Shown one piece after another: positions 10,770 to 22,900 of a stretch of DNA of 64,000 bases (position 1 is the first letter of the stretch; every line of letters begins with the position of its first letter). The position numbers were made by a program, and so were the translations under genes. This DNA comes from Paraescarpia echinospica. Its lineage: Eukaryota > Annelida > Polychaeta > Sabellida > Siboglinidae. The DNA lies in assembly GCA_020002185.1 (NCBI GenBank), contig CM034532.1, forward strand, positions 53,657,430 through 53,721,429. The letters are read 5' to 3'. Below the pieces are notes generated by a model, which had not been told where the DNA came from, made no database searches, and saw only the letters and a program-made list of their open reading frames with translations.

Positions 10770-11495
10770 TCAGATGCGGAACGAAGCACTTCTACCATGG
10801 CCCTTTTCACCACAGTAGCCGCATAGGCCTAAGTCAGTCATCCTATTTCGGACATCCTGTTGTTTTCCTCGACGGTATGTGCTACTCACCGATCCTGCAC
10901 CTTGCGAGTTCAGCAGTCTGGATGCTGATCGCTTGCCAGATTCTTTGGCCTCCACGAATTTTAGCACTTCTTCGAGAGTCATATCCTGATTCTGATCCCC
11001 GAGTACATCGAGTTGTATTTCTTGATCAGCTATGCCTCGGGAGAGTACATCTCGAAGTATGGCATCCGTATAGTTGATGTCGGCTGCGCATGAGGGACAC
11101 TGTGTGACATAATTGCATATGCCCGCTTGGCCTTTTATTCTGGCTCCAAATTATCGGATAGCCTCGTCACGATCTTGTCGCATGTTGTGCAGCGCTGCAC
11201 GGGCAACCATGGTATTCTCCCTGCGCACCGCCAGCATCTTTATGGCCGTCAAAACATCTTGCTCTGACTTACTGGATAGGCTGCCCCCAGCCGCACGTAT
11301 GAGGTCTTTTCGGAGCTCGTCACTACAGCATTCCAGCAGTTGGACCACTACATCTCCATCCGTGAGCTTGGTGCCCCTGCGATACTCGTCCCATCGGGTC
11401 TCGAAATATGCCCACTCCTCGCTAGATCCGGCCGATGATATAGTTGGTCGTTTTAGTTTATCTGCACGAGTAGCCGGTTTCCGACATGGGAAGTA
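10770..11495 (-). pseudogene. Gypsy gag segment with one in-frame stop
   Basis: The frame from about 11495 gives YFPCRKPATRADKLKRP, SEEWAYFETRWDEYRRGTKL and VVQLLECCSDELRKDLIRAA, then a TAA at 11151-11153 after RQDRDEAIR, and resumes with FGARIKGQAGICNYVTQC down to MTLEEVLKFVEAKESGKR and the zinc knuckle start CGYCGEKGHG near 10800. The cysteine pattern then continues in another frame (CQYCKLQHHLEKVC), which marks a frameshift near 10770-10790. Confidence 0.7.
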
Positions 11496-11499
11496 ATTG

Positions 11500-11873
11500 A
11501 AATTTGACTGAAAAGGGGTCCTTCACTAAAACAACTATAATTGTTTTCCCCAAGGAGGATTGAAGCGGAGTTTTCACCATGTTAAAGTGCACAAAAATGC
11601 GCTTTGAGTTATACCATATATGCTTAGGTAACAAACAATTCCCTGTAGCCCATTATTTGGACATAGAACGACCATACTATTATGTGTTCGTAAATATGCG
11701 GGTAGCTTTTAAGCGAATTATTTGTTTCTGCCTCTATTTTTGTACAGCTGAAAGTTTTACTTTTAGGAGTCATGACACGGAAGTTTAAACAATAAGCATA
11801 CATATAGTTACACAATAATTACGCTAGTAACCTCCTTTGTTCACCCCCGTGAGATTCTGATTCTGTTGCACAG
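11500..11873. other. Non-coding sequence upstream of the thioesterase exon
   Basis: No coding signal. Presumed intron of the thioesterase gene. I looked here and upstream for a first exon and saw none. Confidence 0.5.
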
Positions 11874-12058
11874 CTGCAGGTGGTGTCAGCTGGTCAAGGC
11901 AACTGCAGCTGTAAGATGGTGGTGGAGAAAGAGCACGACAATCGCAATGGTTTACTCCACGGCGGCGTGGTGGCGACACTAGTCGATATGGTCTCGACGG
12001 CCGGCGTCATGACGAGTGACTGGGCAGCCCCTGGTGTCAGCGTTGAGCTCAGTATCTC
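11874..12058 (+). CDS. ACOT13: Acyl-CoA thioesterase 13-like (THEM2), internal exon
   Basis: Hotdog-fold thioesterase exon. Translation gives VVSAGQGNCSCKMVVEKEHD followed by NRNGLLHGGVVATLVDMVST and APGVSVELSIS. The LHGG turn, the Asn before it (H-D-N-R-N-G) and the Asp in ATLVD match the positions of catalytic residues known for the ACOT13 family. The family hydrolyses medium/long acyl-CoA as a homotetramer, in mitochondria and cytosol. The 3' end is a GTGAGT donor at 12059. The 5' border is ambiguous: an acceptor at CACAG (exon from 11874) or six bases later at GCAG (from 11880). The first coding exon is not found, and the Gypsy elements to the left may lie in the missing intron. Confidence 0.85.
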
Positions 12059-12374
12059 GTGAGTTTATATATTCATACTTGCAAAGTACGGTTGGCATGT
12101 ACTACAAGATATGAATGTGTTTAGATTGTTGTGTGTTAGATGACTGGAAATGTTGTCAGGACAATGCTTTCTTTCTCAATTTGTTGCCAATACGTTACAA
12201 CTTTTTATAAAATAATGCTTGTTAAGTTTTCATTTATGTACAGTATGATGTTGTTAATTGACAATTCATCAAATTTTTGCTCTAATTGCAGGACTGCAGG
12301 ATATATTCCGAGTATATATGCAAGTGTGTACTGATGTTTCACACATTGTACTCGCATACCATGTTCTCTTGTAG

Positions 12375-12546
12375 ATATATCAGACCAGCAAAGGTGGGAG
12401 ATGAAATTGTGATCGATGCAAAAGTACTGAAGCTGGGTCGAACCATCGCTTTCACAACAACAGACATTCTTGATAGCAAGACAGGCCGCCTCATTGCCCA
12501 GGGCAAACACACCAAGATGTTGCCCAAACCGACTCAGCCTGCATGA
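12375..12546 (+). CDS. ACOT13: Acyl-CoA thioesterase 13-like, terminal exon
   Basis: After the acceptor CTCTTGTAG the frame continues as SYIRPAKVGDEIVIDAKVLK, LGRTIAFTTTDILDSKTGRL and IAQGKHTKMLPKPTQPA, stop at 12544-12546. This is the second half of the hotdog fold, ending in the family-typical IAQGKHTK strand. The intron 12059-12374 is 316 bp, and the split codon (TC|A, Ser) restores the frame. Together the two exons give about 118 residues, near the expected size less the N-terminal helix. Its 3' end faces the 3' end of peroxidasin 1.26 kb away. Confidence 0.88.
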
Positions 12547-12648
12547 CCACTCGTAGTGCCACTTGTACATAAACATGTTACTGGCGACACATCTGCCACC
12601 TGTGGTTCTGATGTTGGTTGCTTTTAGACGTAAGTGATGTACAATGTC

Positions 12649-12654
12649 AATAAA
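12649..12654 (+). promoter_or_regulatory. Polyadenylation signal AATAAA of the thioesterase gene
   Basis: AATAAA lies about 100 bases after the thioesterase stop codon, on the same strand, in CAATGTCAATAAATC. Confidence 0.7.
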
Positions 12655-12659
12655 TCTAT

Positions 12660-13804
12660 TTAACATCACAGTGTGTTCGTAATTTCATACCCAGGCTACC
12701 GTAATGATTGTGTGTATCCGGATACTGTATTTTTCAGACACCCTGAAAATCAACAAAAATATTTTTGTGTACCCTATATTTTTAGACACCTAAAAAAATT
12801 CTATGTTCCTATGTAATTGGACACCAAATTATTAGTAGCGATCTTTATCTTTTATAAAGCATAACTTGTCAATGACGACATTACAAAGCCTTATTAATAG
12901 CATGGGTAGTCAAATGAGACACAACGTCAGGGCTCATTTATGTTGGTAAATTTGCGCACAGCTTTTCTGTGAATTATTTTTCTGTTTTTAGACAGCTGAA
13001 CATTTTATTGTTAGGTGTCTGAACACCTAATCTTTACTGTAGTTTCACTTTATTATGACGTTCTACGTAAACATCCAATCGCAGGAAACCTGAACCACTC
13101 CCTAGATTTAAATCTACAGAGGACGCTCAGTATAAGGACTCCTGGTGTAAGGAACGTGTCATGTTGCAGCAAAGTACCAATATTCTCTCAAGTTCCCTTT
13201 TGACTGTGTGTGTGTGTGTGTGTGTGTGTGTGAGCATGCACATGTTGATAGGATGGTACCGAAGCACTCATACGAGTCTCATCTAAACATTTGTTTTGCA
13301 ACATTTATTGGTGGCTTTGCCTGTACAATTGTATTGAGCCAAACAAAGCATGTCTTGCAACCTGGTATGAAAAAATGCTATTTAAAGAAATAAAATATTT
13401 CTATTCAAAATTGTGATGGGTAGTCCTACATCTAACAGTACTGTGTGTTCACAAATTATGTATTTAAACATATGTTATAATGTTAGATGTATGAAGAATG
13501 CAAAGCACATATTATGATATATGTAAATCTAGTAGAAAATAACTATAAAATATAAACTCGGTGAAATTCCTATGCAAGTATATACTATTGCTTCCACGTC
13601 TGTATGGCACCTGAAAACATGCAAGAACTGACCATGTAAATAAATGACTATAAAAGTATCACCTTTGGGATATTTCTGATCTGACTACTCCAATACTATC
13701 ATCAGATCCTTTAAGCAAACAACGTGACAGAGGTGTTACCAGGTAACCACCACGTATATTTTAGTCACTAATGTCAATCATAAGATGGATTTGGCTGCCA
13801 CTGG
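12660..13804. other. Intergenic region between convergent genes, with a (GT)n tract
   Basis: Holds the presumed peroxidasin 3' UTR (minus strand; AATAAA candidate near 13299-13304) and a GT repeat at 13206-13232. The bases near 12698 (TACCGTAATG) match the first ten bases of the mariner-like element described at 30184, but no second end was found here. No gene seen. Confidence 0.6.
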
Positions 13805-13900
13805 TCAGCGACACACAGGACAGCAATGTCCAGCGAGTTTTGTTGGGTAGCGACACTCTGGCAGTGGACACGACTCAACAGTACAACCCACTTGACCATT
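13805..13900 (-). CDS. PXDN: Peroxidasin VWC domain, terminal exon
   Basis: 96-bp exon: [20 protein letters not shown] then [11 protein letters not shown] and TGA at 13805-13807. The C-C-P-V-C ending completes the VWC. Acceptor TTTCTTTCAG. The intron before it is 3437 bp and holds two minisatellites. Confidence 0.95.
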   Translation of the reverse strand, partial: NGQVGCTVESCPLPECRYPTKLAGHCCPVCR

Positions 13901-16900
13901 CTGAAAGAAAACAAAATGAAAATAACTACACTTATTCTTGTGTGTACTGAACTCCCGATGATTGAAGATGCGACCTCTTTGTGAATTCTGATAGAATTTC
14001 AATGCTTTAAAGTTAGCATATTAATATACGGCCTGTGCAAAATTATCTCCTCTCAGACACCTCTTTCTATATTCATTCGGACCACTGGCCTCTGATCTAC
14101 CAATTGGCAATCAAACAATTTACTCCTCTCAAGGTAGTTATTTATTTTGAAGTTTTCCTTTTAGCGAGTTGTCAGTTATTCCTCAGATGGCGCCACAGTA
14201 GTATTATCTACTGCAGGCGTATATTAAAAAAATTGATACTCGAGGTCTGTTTGGAGTAAATTGCTTGAGATTTCAGGTGTGTTTGGAGTCAATAGTTTGA
14301 GACTTGAGGTATGTTTGGAGTAAATTGTTTGAGACTTGAGGTGTAGTTGTAGTAGATTGTTTGAGACTTGAGGTATGTTTAGAGCAACTTGTTTGAGGCT
14401 TGATGTGTATTTGGAGTCAATTGTTTGAGACTTGAGGTATGTTTGGAGTAACTTATTTGAGGCTTGAGGTGTATCTGGAGTAAATTTGTGAGACTTGAGG
14501 TATGTTTGGAGTAAATTGTTTGAGACTTGAGGTGTAGTTGGAGTAGATTGTTTGAGACTTGAGGTATGTTTAGAGCAACTTGTTTGAGGCTTGATGTGTA
14601 TTTGGAGTCAATTGTTTGAGACTTGAGGTATGTTTAGAGCAACTTGTTTGAGGCTTGATGTGTATTTGGAGTCAATTGTTTGAGACTTGAGGTATGTTTA
14701 GAGCAACTTGTTTGAGGCTTGATGTGTATTTGGAGTCAATTGTTTGAGACTTGAGGTATGTTTGGAGTAACTTATTTGAGGCTTGGGGTGTATCTGGAGT
14801 AAATTTTTGAGACTTGAGGTATGTTTGGAGTAAATTGTTTGAGACTTGAGGTATGTTTGGAGTAAATTGTTTGAGACTTGAGGTGTAGTTGGAGTAGATT
14901 GTTTGAGACTTGAGGTATGTTTAGAGCAACTTGTTTGAGGCTTGATGTGTATTTGGAGTCAATTGTTTGAGACTTGAGGTATGTTTGGAGTAACTTATTT
15001 GAGGCTTGGGGTGTATCTGGAGTAAATTTTTGAGACTTGAGGTATGTTTGGAGTAAATTGTTTGAGACTTGAGGTATGTTTTGACTAAATTGTTTGAGAC
15101 TTGAGGTGTATCTGGAGTAAATTGTTTGAGACTTGGACTCGAGTAAATTGTTTAAAGGGACATAGTCTGTTCGCCTACTAGAAATTATGGACTCGAGTAA
15201 ATTGTTTAAAGAGACATAGTCTGTTCGCGAAAATTAGCAAGAGTAGTAATTTCTAACTGGAAGTCTGCTGTGTTGCCCATGGGAAAGTGAGCATTGTTGA
15301 ATACCAAAGGGTACAGCAATTAACTCAGCCCGACTTGACCATATTGCCAAAAAAGCTTGTTTTGAAACCGGATTTGTTTACTATTTGAACATGCACCTGT
15401 GATCATGCCTTTAAATTGCGACCATTGTCACTGGCTTACTAAACACAGTTTGGCGAGCAGTATACCTGCAACATAGCTTGTGTAGTCTTAAGAACATTAT
15501 ATTAATTAATATATGAAAAACAAGGAACAGACTACATCCTTTTTACACTCGACTTGAGATCTTGACAACTGAGTGAATAACTGTCTTACATTGGCTGCTG
15601 CTTCCTTTCAAACATGACAGTCAGTAAGACACTACTACAAAACACTTTATGGAGAGTATATAGAGCTGATGTGACATCTAGTGCTGTTATTACAGGTGCA
15701 CTTACCCAACACTGGCATGAGATGCAGTCGTTCTTTATGGAGAGTATACAGAGCTGATGTGACATCTAGAGCTATTATTACAGGTGCACTTACCCGACAC
15801 TGGCATGAGATGCAGTCGTTCTTCTTTATGGAGAGTATATAGAGCTGATGTGACATCTAGAGCTGTTATTACAGGTGCACTTACCCGACACTGGCATGAG
15901 ATGCTGTCGTTCTTCTTTATGGAGAGTATATAGAGCTGATGTGACATCTAGAGCTGTCATTACAGGTGCACTTACCCGACACTGGCATGAGATGCAGTCG
16001 TTCTTCTTTATGGAGAGTATATAGAGCTGATGTGACATCTAGTGCTGTTATTACAGGTGCACTTACCCTACACTGGCATGAGATGCAGTCGTTCTTCTTT
16101 ATGGAGAGTATATAGAGCTGATGTGACATCTAGAGCTGTTATTACAGGTGCACTTACCCGACACTGGCATGAGATGCTGTCGTTCTTCCTTATGGAGAGT
16201 ATATAGAGCTGATGTGACATCTAGAGCTGTCATTACAGGTGCACTTACCCTACACTGGCATGAGATGCAGTCGTTCTTCTTTATGGAGAGTATGTAGAAC
16301 TGATGTGACATCTAGTGCTGTTATTACAGGTGCACTTACCCAACACTGGCATGAGATGCAGTCGTTCTTTATGGAGAGTATACAGAGCTGATGTGACATC
16401 TAGAGCTATTATTACAGGTGCACTTACCCGACACTGGCATGAGATGCAGTCGTTCTTCTTTATGGAGAGTATATAGAACTGATGTGACATCTAGTGCTGT
16501 TATTACAGGTGCACTTACCCAACACTGGCATGAGATGCAGTCGTTCTTCTTTATGGAGAGTATATAGAACTGATGTGACATCTAGTGCTGTTATTACAGG
16601 TGCACTTACCTGACACTGGCATGAGATGCAGTCGTTCTTCTTTATGGAGAGTATATAGAGCTGATGTGACATCTAGAGCTGTTATTACAGGTGCACTTAC
16701 CCTACACTGGCATGAGATGCAGTCGTTCTTCTTTATGGAGAGTATATAGAACTGATGTGACATCTAGTGCTGTTATTACAGGTGCACTTACCTGACACTG
16801 GCATGAGATGCAGTCATTCTTCTTTATGGAGAGTATATAGAGCTGATGTGACATCTAGAGCTGTTATTACAGGTGCACTTACCCTACACTGGCATGAGAT

Positions 16901-19900
16901 GCAGTCGTTCTTCTTTATGGAGAGTATATAGAACTGATGTGACATCTAGTGCTGTTATTACAGGTGCACTTACCTGACACTGGCATGAGATGCAGTCGTT
17001 CTTCTTTATGGAGAGTATATAGAGCTGATGTGACATCTAGAGCTGTTATTACAGGTGCACTTACCCTACACTGGCATGAGATGCAGTCGTTCTTCTTTAT
17101 GGAGAGTATATAGAACTGATATGACATCTAGTGCTGTTATTACAGGTGCACTTACCTGACACTGGCATGAGATGCAGTCGTTCTTCTTTATGGAGAGTAT
17201 ATAGAGCTGATGTGACATCTAGAGCTGTTATTACAGGTGCACTTACCCTACACTGGCATGAGATGCAGTCGTTCTTCTTTATGGAAAGTATATAGAGCTG
17301 ATGTGACATCTAGTGCTGTTATTACAGGTGCACTTACCTGACACTGGCATGAGATGCAGTCGTTCTTCTTCCAGCTCTCACCCTTACTGCGGGCCCTCCC
17401 AGTGTCATCTACACAGCCCCAAGAGTCTAAAGGAGATGGAGTGACAAGGTCCTCCTCCTCCACCTCTATCTCTCCATCCTCTCCCTCATCTGGCCCCACT
17501 CTCTCCTGCAGGAGTTTCACCTGCAACAATATATGAATTAACTCTGTAGACCCCACAACATTTTATGAGTGTTTGCAATGCACGCACAAAATCAATATAT
17601 GGGTGCACAAGTTTTTTTTGCATTTAACTTTTTTGTACTTTTGCTTCTTAAACAATACAAGTTGGTGCTTATTTTTAATGATAACTGAATTCCACACAAA
17701 ACAGTTTTAAATATATTAATCAACTATTTGCAGGTCTAAAGGGTTTAGGGTCTAAAAGGTTGATAGCCGATAGTAATAGCTGCATATTTACACTGAGGGC
17801 CACCATAACCTTGGTCTTGAGCTAGTGTCTTGCAAGGCACATTTTGGCTGTAGCTTGGACAAGTTTAAGACAAGTTCATCTTAGAAAGTTAAGGTTAACC
17901 CTTTAAAATCCATGACATTTTAATTAAATGCACTTCAAATTTAGTATGATAAAATAGCTTAAAACAGTGCTAACTCAAAAAATTCCAATGTATTATGTCT
18001 AGCAAATAAACTAAGCTTTAAAATTACACAGGGCGGTTGAACCAAAAATAGTGGGTTGATCTAAACATTAAGAGGGACTGGTGGAAGGATTCAAAGAGAT
18101 GGAAGGTTGAGACACCTGCCATCCCCCCTTATATTTACAGTTTGTCCACAAATATGCGTCTGACAACACAGCACATTCCGACAATATCTCAAACAAGTTT
18201 AAGAGAAGTTCATATAAAAATGTGCCAAGAATGATCAGTGGTAAAATGTAGATGGATGTTTCTACAACACCTGACATTACCTTTCTGGTGAGTCGGCGGA
18301 TGGCTCTGTTCATTGTCACCATCGTCTCCTCAACACCTTCAATGCGCCGGTCAACCATGTCCATCACTTGGGTGGACATCTTGGCCAGCTCTGCCTTCAG
18401 GTCAATCGCCCCATGACCCCCAACCTCATTGGCTGTCTCCTGGGATGGGGTGGAGTCGTTGGAGGCCTCGGTGGCTAGAGGCACGGTGCGGTCCTGCTGG
18501 GAGTCACCCCGCTCACTGTAGTCTGTCGACCGCCGCTTGCGGAAGTGACTTGTCGAGGAGCGGAAGTCACCCGACCGTGAACAGTCTGTAACCACCAACA
18601 TTGTAGGGGTCAGGGATCACCTCAGAATGTTGATGTCCGATATCAGATGATATTACTTCCATCTGGCCTCAGCCCCCCATCCTCTCAGACAAACGTTTGT
18701 AAACATTTATATGATGATCTCAATATATTGTGTATAAAGCATGAAATATCGATGTCCACTCCCAAACAAAACTGCCTCTGACCCCCCTCCCCCAAACAAA
18801 AGTAATTTTGTTTGATATCAGATGTCGTCTTCTGAGATGGTCTTTCAGCAGACATTACACAGTTGGAAATAACTTGTGTCTGTCTGTCTTCTGAGATGGT
18901 CTTTCAGCAGACATTACACAGTTGGAAATAACTTGTGTCTGTCTGTCTATATAACAATTAAATTTGAATAAAGGTCACAGTGTTATCTCGATTTGTAACT
19001 GGCAGACCAAAAAGCCCCCCATGACCTTACAGAGTCAGAGAGTGTTTTGGCCAGGACTTCAATGCCTAAAACCATTCTCCATGCAAAGTTTGTATTATTC
19101 TTCTGATCTAAAATGGTAGGCTGTGTAGTCTGGATAGTGATTCTGCTGAAGTTTTCATACCTTAAGATCAAGTTTATCTACCCTACACCTCAACCTGGGT
19201 CCAGTCTATCTACCCCACAATCAATGTGTTCATACCCTGGATCCACCAAAACATTTGACAACAGGGATCACTAACATTTTGTGAGCCCATAAGCCAGATT
19301 TTTCTCTTTAAAATAAATTTCACTCCATAACAGTGATTTTGTATACCAAAACCTGTCAACACCAGGACGCGCCATCGAGACCCTTTTGTCGGTGTCTCAT
19401 GGAAATAGTGTCTTCTGTGATATGGCAGTAACCGGGTACTTTTTTCCTTAAAATTATCAACGGATTCTGTGTAATGATGGGTTTTCCTTATGAGCCCGTT
19501 ATACTGCTGAAACCATCCCCCCTGGATGTGTCAATTTCAATTTTCCAATTCTTTATTTTTTCCAATTGAAAAATGTAGATGTATACAACTTATTATGAAA
19601 AATTTCAGAAGTTCACTAATTTCAGATGTGTGACTAACCTTCACAGCAGTGGGTCCATACTTTGAGGTCGAGTCTAGGGATGTCATCGCCGTCACACTGG
19701 AGGAAGCCGTCTGGATACTTGGCAATCAAAAACACGTCCTGTTGTACCTGTCGGATGCCGTCTGAGTTGTCACAGATCACCCTTGCGATGTTCGCCTGCT
19801 TCACCTCGTTCAAGTGGGCCGGAGAGAATACACCAGGGTTCTCGTACCAGAATCTGAAATTTAATTAACATTCTCCAGTTTAAATAAATTTATCATTGGT

Positions 19901-22900
19901 ACTGTTCTCGTATCTGAATCTGAAATTTAATTAACATTCTCCAGTTTGATAACTACAGTAAACTGTGGATATAACGAATTTGTTTATAATTAATTTTCAC
20001 TTATACCAAAAAGAATAGACGGACCACTTCGCTATTTTCAATGAAGCCGACAAGCAGCAGTGTCCTCCGGCGGCGAGCTAGGAGAACTACTCGCCAAGAC
20101 ACGACAGCACCACTTTGTGTAGCACACCGAATTGTTCAAACTCTAGAAATAAATGTCTGGAGAAGTTTTTTCGTTTTCTAAAAGATGCCGAAAGATACGT
20201 ATAATTGAGCATGGTTGTATTATAATTCAGTGTTGACATTCAGGATGTTTTATAACTGATGAAATCAATTGAAAAGTTCACTCGCATAACACGTCCATCC
20301 TATGGCAACGCATACACCTACACACCAATACTAGTCGCTTTAGTCGAGAATAATTTAGGGTTCACCTATATGTAGCCATTAGCAGAGGAAGAAAGAGTAC
20401 CATGTTCTTGTCTTTAGTGTGTGTACACTATTTAGGGCTTTAGTGATAAAAAAAAGATAATTTTCAGTAAACTCCGAGTCCGACTGATGTTAAGAGGATG
20501 TCAACAGGCAGTGTCATTATTTCAAACGGACGAGAATCCGTGACAACTATGTACACTGCTGTATGACTTAGATGATAATCGCAACATGCATCCATGCAAA
20601 TACATGTTGTTCCTATACATATATGCCAGTGTCTTATTGTTTAGAACACTGTTAAGCTAAAGTGTGGAAGATATTTCTGTCTGTTCGTTCTTACACTCAA
20701 ATTGGAGGGTATCGACAGCGATGCCGCTATTTCAAATGAACAACAATCCTTTACAATTTGAGATAAAAATAATCCAATAATTTATTTCTGTGTACAGATG
20801 CTAAAAAAGGGTGCAATTTAGCAGACGAGCAGATTTTCTTGGCAAGCCATCAGAATATCTGTACAAGAACTGGTACATATGCCAATCCTAGGGTCTATAT
20901 GGTGAATTTATTCATCAAGACTTCTTCATGCTGTCTTGAGGAACAATGATAACAACTTCACCACATCAAGTGGGAGCAGCAGGAAAATAGGCCTACTGAA
21001 GTTTTCACTTGCCCAGGAGAGCAGCATGCAGCGGGCATTGATCTGCTCCCAATATATTTCGACAATAAATATACAAGTGCCCATTTTGTAGGTTGTTTGA
21101 CAGTGTACACAACATATATAATTGTTTTCATAAAATAACGTATGTTTTTGAACATATGTACACATGCAAACACACAAACATAATTATATGGGCGCTGTGT
21201 TAGTGAAACCGGCGTGCGACAGTATGTTCTTAAGAAAGAATAACAAGATTTTGATCGTACTTGCTTATTCAATAAATTATGACTTTGCAAAATTACCAGT
21301 ACCCAGGTCTGACTAGCAGAATACTAAACTTACGCCACACGGATATAATTGTTCATCTTTTGCACCATTTATCATAAACTACCATATTATGTGAAAAAAG
21401 TTTATATAGAGTTGTAGCAAGTTATAAATACTATAATGTACGGGTCATGTTGATTCACTGTAGATTTTTATTTAAAAAATAGATGATCTCAGAATGCAAC
21501 TTTAACACAGTCAGTAGGGTAACTGGAAACACAAAGGATAATTATTGAATCTCCTCATATTGTACCTGTCCCCTGCACGCAGTCGACGGAACTGGTCAGT
21601 GATGATACACATGAAGGTGGGACCGGTTCGAGCACCCTCTACCAGGTTCTCACTGACTCCACCGATCCACAAGTCAACGTTACCTGTCACACACAGGACA
21701 CTTAACAGCACATGCACGCAAACCCGGTCAAAATATTTTTTTTATCAGTTGCACCGACAGATAATTCCTCCGTAAAGATAGTACATTACATAACTTATGA
21801 TAATCAAGCAATGATAACAATTTCAGAAATTACCTAACAAACTTCACCAAAAATATGACTAGTCACGGAAATTACTAGCATAAGACATATTTTGAAAACA
21901 TGAAACGAAAAAATACGACAAAAGCAAAAATACGACATTATGGACAAAAAGAAGACAGTGAAATTTGACTTGAATGTTACTTATGGGTATTTGTAAAATA
22001 AAGATGTTTACTGAACTTTCAGTTAGTCATTTATGCGAAAAACAACAGCTGTCTTTCCAAGTCACTTACTTGGATGCCCGTACAACTCTTGCAGTTTACG
22101 TCTGACGCCAGCATCCTTGATCTCACGGCTGAAATCATCAAACGTGCGTGCATATGTGAGTCCACAGAACTTGCGATACTCGTTGTAGCTTGGCAGGCCG
22201 TGGTCCCGCCCTCTCTGGATGTTTAGTCCAACCAGGTCCAGGGCCACCTCATTGGCCAGTTTAAACAATTTCTCCGTTAGCTCTGTGTTCACTATTTCCC
22301 CTGGTACTAGCTTCTTTGCTGCCCTCCCAAATAACCCTCTCACCACGGGGTCTATACCCCCCTCCTCCACTATGCGGTATGGGGCAAAGAAGGCTTGGTG
22401 AAGGGGTAGATTCCCCTCCTTGACTGGCTGTAGGGTTGCATTCAGGCGGTACATTATAGGGTTAATGAGAGTGTGCCCAAATCTGAACGCTGCCGTCGCA
22501 AAACCATTGCTGATGGTAGCGTCGACATTTGGATCATAGCCGGTGTACGGCCCAAGCATGTCCAGCCCGGTTGGCCCAAGTATCTTGGGCAGCCAGGAAG
22601 TGTACGTAATGTGTTGTAGCTGGGCAGCGAGTATCTTCCTTGCCTCGTGGAATAAAACATCGGCGTCCCAGTGTGGGTTGTATCGGACCAGTTCCTCGGC
22701 AATACGGTTATGTTCACGCATCCACAGTGTGTGTGTAGACAACAAACCCAGCTGCTCGTTCACGCGGAAGTCTCCCGCCTGGAAACACGGCACATGTAGC
22801 TTCGTTGCATCCACCTGACAATCAACGGGTTCTCCCCGGTTGGGGGGTAACAAGGACTTCCCTGACGGCATGATGAGCCCACTCCGTAACAACCCTCGAT

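Larger units (their letters stand above)
6825..11500 (-). mobile_element. Second Ty3/Gypsy element, degraded
   Basis: Gag, protease, RT, RNase H and integrase follow each other on the minus strand from about 11495 to 6895, the layout of a Ty3/Gypsy element of the type often annotated as K02A2.6-like. A purine tract (ACTTGGGGGGAGAT on the minus strand, 6825-6838) lies just after the pol stop, where a polypurine tract is expected. I did not find matching LTRs. At least three frame changes and one in-frame stop break the polyprotein. It may sit in the first intron of the thioesterase gene, whose first exon I cannot find. Confidence 0.85.

Noticed and set aside
12698..13040. Possible second mariner-like element starting TACCGTAATG
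   Set aside because: Only one end resembles the element at 30184; no matching inverted end or TA pair found.
15640..17309. Series of ~70-residue open frames on the minus strand, and a CRISPR-like look of regular repeats
   Set aside because: They are the 91-bp minisatellite read repeatedly in frame. There are no unique spacers, and a CRISPR array is not expected in an animal genome.
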